Shown piece after piece: positions 1 to 4,955 of a DNA stretch of 5,509 nt. Both the position numbers and the translations under genes were made by a program. The first letter of the stretch is position 1. Every line of letters begins with the position of its first letter. The notes below the pieces were generated by a model that had not been told where the DNA came from, did not search any database, and worked only from the letters and a program-made list of their open reading frames with translations. This stretch comes from DASQHM01 sp035632095 (GTDB lineage Bacteria > Pseudomonadota > Alphaproteobacteria > Ferrovibrionales > Ferrovibrionaceae), in assembly GCA_035632095.1 (NCBI GenBank), contig DASQHM010000073.1, positions 1-5,509 on the forward strand, read 5' to 3'.

Positions 1-163
1 CCGCCATGCAGCGCCATTCCGCGACGCTCAGACGGAACCGCTCGGCGTAGCTTCGCGCCAGGCTGCGGCTCATGGTGTTCATGAGCACCGACAGGCGGTA
101 CGGCAAAAACGCTTCCAGCCGGAGGTTTCGCCTTTCCTTGGATGGCCCTCGCGCGGCAGGCAA
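1..163 (-). CDS. MarR-family transcriptional regulator, N-terminal part (runs off left edge)
   Basis: Reading the minus strand from a TTG at 163-161 gives 54 codons without a stop before the window edge. The peptide contains LEAFLPYRLSVLMNTMSRSL followed by ARSYAERFRLSVAEWRCMA. This is the typical first helix and dimerisation region of MarR proteins of the 'LPYRLSVLSN...LARxYxxxFGLSxxEWRVMA' kind, leading into the winged-helix domain, which lies outside the window. The TTG start is favoured because AAGGCGG lies 5 nt upstream and because it excludes the palindrome at 180-199 from the coding region. The first ATG in frame (82-80) would cut into the conserved helix. The frame stays open further upstream, so the start is not certain. 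The gene is divergent from hppD, and MarR proteins commonly repress a divergent operon and respond to an aromatic ligand. Control of the tyrosine operon is inferred from position. The family call is fairly sure; the effector is unknown. Confidence 0.8.
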   Translation of the reverse strand, partial: MPAARGPSKERRNLRLEAFLPYRLSVLMNTMSRSLARSYAERFRLSVAEWRCMA

Positions 164-173
164 ATTTTCCGCC

Positions 174-202
174 TTGGAATTGGTTGCAATTGAAACTAAT
201 AT
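174..202 (+). promoter_or_regulatory. Predicted sigma70-type promoter of the hppD operon
   Basis: TTGGAA (174-179, four of six matches to TTGACA) is followed after exactly 17 bp by TAATAT (197-202, five of six matches to TATAAT). It faces hppD, and transcription would start near 208-210, leaving a leader of about 40 nt before the ATG at 252. This AT-rich island stands out from its GC-rich surroundings. The promoter is predicted from sequence only. It would drive hppD, hmgA, fahA and the flavoprotein gene, and possibly maiA. Confidence 0.6.
180..199. promoter_or_regulatory. Palindromic operator, probable MarR-regulator site
   Basis: TTGGTTGCAATTGAAACTAA is an imperfect inverted repeat with 8 of 10 base pairs symmetric around the junction 189/190. 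The core CAATTG is perfect and the mismatches fall at pairs 3 and 7. The size and dyad symmetry fit a site for a dimeric MarR winged-helix protein. It starts directly after the -35 box and overlaps the first three bases of the -10 box, so a bound protein would block RNA polymerase. It also lies 17 nt upstream of the proposed marR start, so it could mediate autoregulation. Binding by the adjacent MarR protein is inference. Confidence 0.6.
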
Positions 203-238
203 CGCGTGCTGTGGGGCAGACGTCAATGGTGCCGCGGT

Positions 239-245
239 GGAGGTG
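239..245 (+). promoter_or_regulatory. Ribosome binding site fixing the hppD start
   Basis: GGAGGTG lies 6 nt before the ATG at 252, a near-ideal Shine-Dalgarno placement. It supports that start over the in-frame ATG at 72, which would put the promoter and operator inside the coding region, and over the in-frame ATG at 297. Confidence 0.75.
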
Positions 246-251
246 ACGCAG

Positions 252-1343
252 ATGCCTGCAAACGCCGTTCCGGAAACACCCGCCGACGCCAATCCGATGG
301 GAACCGACGGCTTCGAGTTCGTCGAATACGCCGCACCCGACCCGGCGACGCTCGGCGCCCTGTTCCAGCGCATGGGTTTTCGCGCCATCGCGCGCCATCG
401 CTCCAAGCGGGTCACGTTGTACCGCCAGGGCGAAGTGAACTTCATCGTCAACGCCGAGCCGGACAGTTTCGCGCAAGCCTTTGCCCGCGTGCACGGGCCG
501 AGCGTCTGCGCCATCGCCTTCCGGGTGCGCGATGCGGCGCGGGCCTACGACCGCGCGCTCAAACTCGGAGCGCGCCCGCACCAGGGCAAGATCGGCCCCA
601 TGGAGCTGAACATTCCGGCCATCCAGGGCGTCGGCGGTTCGCTGATCTATCTGGTGGACCGCTACGGCGAACGCGGTTCGATTTACGACGTTGATTTCGA
701 GGCGCTGCCCGGCGCGCTCTCCGACAAGTCGGGGTTTGGCCTGGTCTCCGTCGATCATCTGACCCACAACGTTCATCGCGGCCGCATGGCGGAATGGGCC
801 GACTTCTACACGCGGCTGTTCAATTTCCGCGAAATCAAATATTTCGACATCGAAGGTAAGCTGACCGGCTTGCGCTCGAAGGCGATGACCAGCCCCTGCG
901 GCAAGATTCGCATTCCGATCAACGAAAGCGCCGACGACAAGTCGCAGATCGCCGAGTACCTCGCCGCCTACCATGGCGAAGGCATCCAGCACATCGCGCT
1001 CTCCACCGGCGACATTTTTGCCGCGGTGGAAGGCATGCAGGCTGCGGGCGTGCCGTTCCAGGACGTGCTGGACGCCTATTACGATCAGGTCGGCGCGCGC
1101 CTCCCCGGCCATGGCGAAGACCTGGGGCGTCTGAAACGCGACCGCATCCTGATCGACGGGGCGCCGACCGAGGGCGGCGGGCGATTGCTGCAGATCTTCA
1201 CCGCGAACCTGATCGGTCCGATCTTCTTCGAGCTCATTCAGCGCAAGGGCGACGAAGGTTTCGGCGAAGGCAATTTCCGGGCGCTGTTCGAATCGATCGA
1301 ACTCGATCAAATTCGCCGCGGCGTGCTGAAGGCAAGCGACTGA
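252..1343 (+). CDS. hppD: 4-hydroxyphenylpyruvate dioxygenase
   Basis: This is a cytosolic non-haem Fe(II) enzyme that converts 4-hydroxyphenylpyruvate and O2 to homogentisate and CO2, the committed step of tyrosine breakdown. The product is 363 aa, close to the roughly 357 aa of characterised Pseudomonas enzymes. It shows the family start NPMGTDGFEFVEYAAPDP (residues 14-31), an N-terminal VOC domain (about 18-150) and a catalytic C-terminal VOC domain (about 163-325). The three iron ligands are visible by homology: H169 in VDHLTHNVHRGRM, H247 in GEGIQHIAL, and E327 in IGPIFFELIQRKGDEGFGEG. Their spacing (78 and 80 residues) matches the family, where the Pseudomonas ligands are H161, H240 and E322. 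The C-terminal segment FRALFESIELDQ is also typical. The open frame extends back to an ATG at 72, but the strong RBS at 239-245 and the operator favour 252. The gene is first in the operon, 25 nt ahead of hmgA, and probably under the divergent MarR regulator. The identification is secure. Confidence 0.97.
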   Translation: MPANAVPETPADANPMGTDGFEFVEYAAPDPATLGALFQRMGFRAIARHRSKRVTLYRQGEVNFIVNAEPDSFAQAFARVHGPSVCAIAFRVRDAARAYDRALKLGARPHQGKIGPMELNIPAIQGVGGSLIYLVDRYGERGSIYDVDFEALPGALSDKSGFGLVSVDHLTHNVHRGRMAEWADFYTRLFNFREIKYFDIEGKLTGLRSKAMTSPCGKIRIPINESADDKSQIAEYLAAYHGEGIQHIALSTGDIFAAVEGMQAAGVPFQDVLDAYYDQVGARLPGHGEDLGRLKRDRILIDGAPTEGGGRLLQIFTANLIGPIFFELIQRKGDEGFGEGNFRALFESIELDQIRRGVLKASD

Positions 1344-1357
1344 GTTTTCCGCAACGG

Positions 1358-1366
1358 AGGAGGTGA
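1358..1366 (+). promoter_or_regulatory. Ribosome binding site fixing the hmgA start
   Basis: AGGAGGTGA is a full-length match to the anti-Shine-Dalgarno consensus. AGGAGG ends 5 nt before the ATG at 1369. An in-frame GTG at 1363 lies inside this motif and is therefore an unlikely start. Confidence 0.75.
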
Positions 1367-1368
1367 GC

Positions 1369-2517
1369 ATGGCGAAGAACTGGATTTCGTTGCCGCGCAT
1401 CGAGGGCAAGGCCTCGCGTCAGGCCCATGCCGACCTGCCCGAAGGCACCTATGAGCGCGAACTCGGCAAAGAGGGCTTCTTCGGGCCCGCCACCCACATG
1501 TATCACCGCCATCCGCCGACCGGATGGATCGAGTGGGAAGGTCCGCTGAAGCCGCGCGCCTTCGACACGACGAAGATTTCCGGCGCCGCGCAGAGCCCCT
1601 GGTCGGCCGACCTGCTCCTATCCAATGCGCACGTGAAATACCGCGTCTGGCGCGCGGGGAGCGCCGCCATGGATCATCTGGTCCGCAACGGCGACGGCGA
1701 CGACCTGATATTCGTGCACGCCGGCGCCGGCGATCTCTTTTGCGATTTCGGGCATCTGAGTTTCCGCGAAGGCGACTACGTCATGCTGCCGCGGGGCACA
1801 ATGTGGCGCATCGTCCCGAGCGAGCCGGTGACGGCGCTGCTGATCGAAGCCAGCAACGACAGCTACCGTCTGCCCGACAAAGGCATGCTCGGCGAGCACG
1901 CGATTTTCGATCCCGCCATGCTCGACGCGCCGGCGATCGACGATGCGTTCCGCGCCCAGTCAAGCGAGACGCCGTGGCGCGTGATCATCAAGCGCCGCGA
2001 CCGGCTCTCCACCGTGACCTATCCCTTCAATCCGCTGGATGCCGTGGGCTGGAAGGGTTCGCTGGTGCCGGTCCGCATCAATTGGCGCGACATCCGCCCG
2101 GTGATGAGCGCGCGCTACCACATTCCGCCGTCGGTCCACAGCACCTTCGTCGCGTCGCGGTTCGTGGTGTGCACGTTCTGTCCGCGGCCGATCGAAAGCG
2201 ATCCGGGCGCGCTGAAGGTTCCGTTCTTCCACAACAACGACGATTATGACGAAGTGATCTTCTATCACCGGGGCAATTTCTTCAGCCGCGACAACATTCA
2301 TCCCGGCATGATCACGCTGCACCCGTGCGGCTTTCCGCATGGCCCGCATCCCAAGGCCCTGGCCGCGAGCATGACCGGGGCGAAGAAGGAGACCGACGAA
2401 GTCGCGGTGATGTTGGACGCGCGCGACGCGCTCGACGTGGCGCCGGCCGCCGCAGCCGTCGAATGGAGTGCCTACGTGCGGTCCTGGATGGTTCCCGCGG
2501 CAAAGGCGGCGGAGTAG
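1369..2517 (+). CDS. hmgA: Homogentisate 1,2-dioxygenase (short bacterial form)
   Basis: It is predicted to open the homogentisate ring with Fe(II) and O2 to give maleylacetoacetate, in the cytosol. The 382-aa product has the double cupin layout of the HgmA family. The N-terminal part carries FGPATHMYHRHPPTGW and a cupin-like strand region with RNGDGDDLIFVHAGAGDL and EGDYVMLPRGTMWRI. The C-terminal catalytic part carries FFHNNDDYDEVIFYHRG (286-302) and ITLHPCGFPHGPHP (315-328). By alignment with human HGD (H335, E341, H371) the likely iron ligands are H288, E295 and H324. The His-Glu spacing is one residue longer than in the human enzyme, as I recall for other short bacterial members. The length is well below the roughly 430-445 aa of the classical enzyme. 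The gene sits directly after hppD and 8 nt before fahA. That context makes homogentisate the most likely substrate, although related cupin dioxygenases acting on other aromatics cannot be excluded from sequence alone. Confidence 0.9.
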   Translation: MAKNWISLPRIEGKASRQAHADLPEGTYERELGKEGFFGPATHMYHRHPPTGWIEWEGPLKPRAFDTTKISGAAQSPWSADLLLSNAHVKYRVWRAGSAAMDHLVRNGDGDDLIFVHAGAGDLFCDFGHLSFREGDYVMLPRGTMWRIVPSEPVTALLIEASNDSYRLPDKGMLGEHAIFDPAMLDAPAIDDAFRAQSSETPWRVIIKRRDRLSTVTYPFNPLDAVGWKGSLVPVRINWRDIRPVMSARYHIPPSVHSTFVASRFVVCTFCPRPIESDPGALKVPFFHNNDDYDEVIFYHRGNFFSRDNIHPGMITLHPCGFPHGPHPKALAASMTGAKKETDEVAVMLDARDALDVAPAAAAVEWSAYVRSWMVPAAKAAE

Positions 2518-2525
2518 GCGGGCCG

Positions 2526-3515
2526 ATGAAACTCGCGTCCCTCAAGTCCGGCCGCGACGGCCGGCTGATCGTGGTCAGCCGCGATCTTGCGCATGCCGTT
2601 GAGGCCGCCGATATCGCGCCCACATTGCAGGCCGCCCTCGACACCTGGACGGCGACGGCGCCGAAGCTGGCGCAGCTCGCGCGCACACTCGAAGAAGGCA
2701 AGGCGGGTCGAGCCTTCGCGCTCGATCCCGCGAAGCTGGCCGCGCCCCTGCCGCGCGCCTATCAATGGGCTGACGGCTCGGCGTACGTCAATCACGTGGA
2801 ATTGGTGCGCAAGGCGCGCGGCGCCGAGCTGCCGCCGTCGTTCTGGACCGATCCGCTGATGTATCAGGGTGGCTCGGACGGGTTTCTCGGCCCTTGCGAC
2901 GACATCCCGCAGGCCGACGAGGCCTGGGGCATCGACTTCGAGAGCGAAGTCGCCGTGATCGTTGACGACGTGCCCATGGGCATTTCAGCAAAGGCCGCCG
3001 CCGCGCACATCAAACTGTTGATGCTGGTGAACGACGTTTCGCTCCGCAATCTGATCCCGAACGAACTGGCCAAGGGCTTCGGCTTCTTCCATGGCAAGCC
3101 CGCGACCGCGTTCTCGCCGGTGGCGGTGACGCCCGACGAACTCGGCCGGGCGTGGGACGGCGCCAAGGTCCGGTTGCCCCTGGTCAGCACCTTGAACGGC
3201 GTCCGCTTCGGCGCGCCCGACGCCGGTACCGACATGACCTTCGACTTTCCGGCGCTCATCGCGCATGCGGCCAAGACGCGCCATCTGGCGGCCGGCACCA
3301 TTGTCGGGTCGGGCACCGTGTCAAATCTGGACCGCAGCAAGGGTTCCGCCTGCATCGCCGAGCGCCGCATGCTGGAAACCATCGCCGGCGGCAAGCCGGA
3401 GACGCCGTTCATGCGCTTCGGCGACCGTATCCAAATCGAAATGTTCGATTCGGCCGGCCGCTCGATCTTTGGCGCTATCGATCAGAAGGTCGTGCGCTAC
3501 ACTCCACCGGATTGA
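2526..3515 (+). CDS. fahA: Fumarylacetoacetate hydrolase (short bacterial form)
   Basis: It cleaves the C-C bond of fumarylacetoacetate to fumarate and acetoacetate, the final step of the pathway. The product is 329 aa, matching the short proteobacterial FAH type rather than the roughly 420-aa animal type. Metal and catalytic residues can be placed against human FAH: D83 and H90 in ADGSAYVNH (human D126/H133), E139 and E141 in DFESEVAV (E199/E201), D170 in LVNDVSLRN (D233), K191 in FFHGKPATAFSP (K253), and E279 in GSACIAERRMLE (probable equivalent of E364). The FAH fold spans about residues 80-320. The frame is open well upstream inside hmgA, but ATG 2526 gives the typical N-terminus MKLASLKSGRDGRLIVVSRD. 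The RBS is modest: purine-rich GGAGTAGGCGGG just before the start. Only 8 nt separate it from hmgA, suggesting translational coupling. No key residue appears to be missing. Confidence 0.95.
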   Translation: MKLASLKSGRDGRLIVVSRDLAHAVEAADIAPTLQAALDTWTATAPKLAQLARTLEEGKAGRAFALDPAKLAAPLPRAYQWADGSAYVNHVELVRKARGAELPPSFWTDPLMYQGGSDGFLGPCDDIPQADEAWGIDFESEVAVIVDDVPMGISAKAAAAHIKLLMLVNDVSLRNLIPNELAKGFGFFHGKPATAFSPVAVTPDELGRAWDGAKVRLPLVSTLNGVRFGAPDAGTDMTFDFPALIAHAAKTRHLAAGTIVGSGTVSNLDRSKGSACIAERRMLETIAGGKPETPFMRFGDRIQIEMFDSAGRSIFGAIDQKVVRYTPPD

Positions 3516-3538
3516 TATCCACCAAAAGGGGGCGGTTC

Positions 3539-4102
3539 ATGAGTAAGCCGGTCAATGTCCTGGCGATCTGCGGCAGTCTGCGGAAGGGGTCGTTCAATCG
3601 CATGGCGATGAAAGTCGCCATGGAGCTCGCGCCCGAGGGCATGAGCATCGGCGAAGGCGATATTTCGGCGCTTCCGGTCTACAACGAAGACCTGCGGCAG
3701 GGTTCCGGTTTTCCGGCCCCAGTGGAGGCGTTGCGCAGCCGGGTCGCCGCCGCGGACGCACTGTTGTTTGTCACGCCCGAATACAACTTTTCCATCCCGG
3801 CGCCCATGAAGAACGCCATCGACTGGGTGTCGCGTCCGCCCAATCAACCGTTCAACGGCAAGCCGGTCGCCATCATGGGCGCCAGCATGGGCCTGTCCGG
3901 GACCGTGCGTGCGCAGCTCCATCTGCGGCAGTCTTGCGTATTCTTGAATATGTTTCCGCTGAACAAGCCGGAAATCCTTATCGGACAGGCGCAGAACAAG
4001 TTCGACGCAAGCGGCAAGCTCACGGACGACGTTGCGCGGGGATTGATCAAGGATCTGCTGGTGGCGCTCGCCGCCTGGACGCACAAGCTTCGCGGCGACT
4101 AA
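3539..4102 (+). CDS. NAD(P)H-dependent FMN reductase / quinone reductase, ChrR-YieF type
   Basis: The product is a 187-aa flavodoxin-fold protein. It has the FMN phosphate loop GSLRKGSFNR (12-21) after a first beta-strand VNVLAICGS, and the flavin-ring segment PEYNFSIPAPMKNAIDWVSR (80-99). It continues with GKPVAIMGASMG (108-119), the stretch QLHLRQSCVFLN (126-137) and NKPEILIG. Motif order and length match E. coli ChrR (YieF, 188 aa), a soluble FMN enzyme that reduces quinones, and chromate in vitro, using NAD(P)H. The start ATG follows AAAAGGGGG and lies 23 nt after fahA, so it is probably co-transcribed. It is not a known step of homogentisate breakdown. A reasonable inference is that it reduces benzoquinone acetate, the autoxidation product of homogentisate, or provides general quinone protection. 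The family call is strong; the physiological substrate is unknown. Confidence 0.9.
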   Translation: MSKPVNVLAICGSLRKGSFNRMAMKVAMELAPEGMSIGEGDISALPVYNEDLRQGSGFPAPVEALRSRVAAADALLFVTPEYNFSIPAPMKNAIDWVSRPPNQPFNGKPVAIMGASMGLSGTVRAQLHLRQSCVFLNMFPLNKPEILIGQAQNKFDASGKLTDDVARGLIKDLLVALAAWTHKLRGD

Positions 4103-4134
4103 GCGCGCCGCATCCGCCTCGCGCGTGAAGCAGA

Positions 4135-4314
4135 ATGGACCTGTGGCAGCAGGTGCTTGCCTGCGCCGCGGGCTTCGCGCATGTGCTGCTGGCGGTCTGT
4201 CTGCTGTCCCGCGCGAGCTTCCTGATCAGGGCGGTGGCGTGTGCCGCGTCGCTCCCTGCCGCGTGTTGGTGTAGCATCGCCCGTCGCGTCGACCGCCAGG
4301 TGAGACTGCCATGA
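4135..4314 (+). CDS. Possible small hydrophobic protein upstream of maiA (hypothetical)
   Basis: An ATG at 4135 opens a 59-codon frame that ends at TGA 4312-4314 and overlaps the maiA start in the ATGA arrangement typical of coupled genes. The peptide begins MDLWQQVLACAAGFAHVLLA and could form two membrane segments, about residues 7-25 and 29-46, followed by a basic tail (RRVDRQVRLP). About 83% of third codon positions are G or C, similar to real genes here, but high-GC spacers can show this by chance. Against it, there is no convincing RBS (only GAAG 4 nt upstream), an in-frame TGA lies just upstream at 4126-4128, and I recognise no family. It may be only the spacer between the flavoprotein gene and maiA. 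It otherwise fills most of the 208-bp gap at 4103-4310, where I see no other feature. Confidence 0.3.
   Translation: MDLWQQVLACAAGFAHVLLAVCLLSRASFLIRAVACAASLPAACWCSIARRVDRQVRLP
4298..4303 (+). promoter_or_regulatory. Ribosome binding site of maiA
   Basis: AGGTGA lies 7 nt before the ATG at 4311. It supports independent translation initiation of maiA even if the small upstream ORF is not expressed. Confidence 0.55.
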
Positions 4315-4955
4315 AGCTCTACGGTTATTTCCGCTCGTCCGCCGCCTATCGGGTTCGCATTGCCCTGAACCTGAAGGGCATTCCTTACGACAACGAATTC
4401 GTGCATCTGCGCCGCGGCGGCGGCGAGCAGTTCAAGCCGGAATACCGCAAGCTCAATCCGCTGGCGATCGTGCCGAGCCTGGAAGACGGCCACGCGATCC
4501 TGACCCAATCGCTCGCCATTATCGAGTACCTGGAAGAGGCGCGGCCCGAACCGGCCTTGCTGCCGAAAAATGCCGTGGAGCGCGCCCGCGTCCGTGCCCT
4601 GGCGCTTTCGGTCGCCTGCGAAATCCATCCGCTCAACAACCTGCGGACGCTCAACTACTTGCAGAGCGAATTCAAGCTCGGCGAGCCGGAACGCGACCGC
4701 TGGTACAAGCATTGGATCAAGCTCGGGCTTGAAGGCATCGAAGCCATGCTTGCCGGCCATCCGCTGACGGGAACGTATTGCCACGGCGAGAAGCCGACCG
4801 TGGCCGATGTTTGCCTCGTTCCTCAGGTCGGCAACGCGCGCCGGTTCAACTGCGATCTGTCCGGCTACCCGACCATCGTCCGCATCGAACAGGCGTGCCT
4901 GAAGCTCGACGCGTTCAAGCGCGCGTCGCCCGAAAACCAGCCGGATAAGGAATAG
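4311..4955 (+). CDS. maiA: Maleylacetoacetate isomerase (zeta-class glutathione S-transferase)
   Basis: It isomerises maleylacetoacetate to fumarylacetoacetate using glutathione in the cytosol, linking HmgA to FahA. The 214-aa length is standard. The N-terminal thioredoxin-like domain (1-80) has the zeta active-site segment SSAAYRVRIALNLKG (9-23), the cis-proline turn NPLAIVPSLEDG (49-60) with P55, and the glutathione-binding QSLAIIEYLEE (66-76). The helical C-terminal domain (about 88-205) has CEIHPLNNLR (103-112) and KPTVADVCLVPQV (161-173), both typical of the class. The Cys found in the SSC motif of eukaryotic zeta GSTs is Ala here (A11). The paired serines that handle the glutathione thiol are kept, and Ala occurs in other bacterial members as far as I recall. 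The 208-bp gap upstream raises the question of a separate promoter, but I find no clear one. The gene converges with, and its 3' end overlaps, the IspZ-like gene. Confidence 0.93.
   Translation: MKLYGYFRSSAAYRVRIALNLKGIPYDNEFVHLRRGGGEQFKPEYRKLNPLAIVPSLEDGHAILTQSLAIIEYLEEARPEPALLPKNAVERARVRALALSVACEIHPLNNLRTLNYLQSEFKLGEPERDRWYKHWIKLGLEGIEAMLAGHPLTGTYCHGEKPTVADVCLVPQVGNARRFNCDLSGYPTIVRIEQACLKLDAFKRASPENQPDKE

Noticed and set aside
72..251. Longer hppD starting at the in-frame ATG 72, with a 60-residue N-terminal extension
   Set aside because: The extension would span the promoter, the palindrome and the divergent marR start. Its peptide does not look like HPPD, and a strong RBS precedes ATG 252, which gives the normal family length.
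1960..2349. Long minus-strand open frames inside hmgA, and similar ones opposite fahA, the flavoprotein gene and maiA
   Set aside because: Their peptides are rich in Arg, Ala and His with no recognisable domain. They mirror well-identified genes, as expected for shadow frames in high-GC DNA.
2325..2525. fahA starting upstream inside hmgA
   Set aside because: The extra 67 residues are an arginine-rich out-of-frame reading of hmgA codons. ATG 2526 gives the normal FAH N-terminus.
4092..4111. Hairpin GCGGCG / CGCCGC around the stop of the flavoprotein gene as a terminator
   Set aside because: The stem is only 6 bp with an 8-nt loop and no following T-run. Such stems are frequent by chance in this GC-rich DNA.
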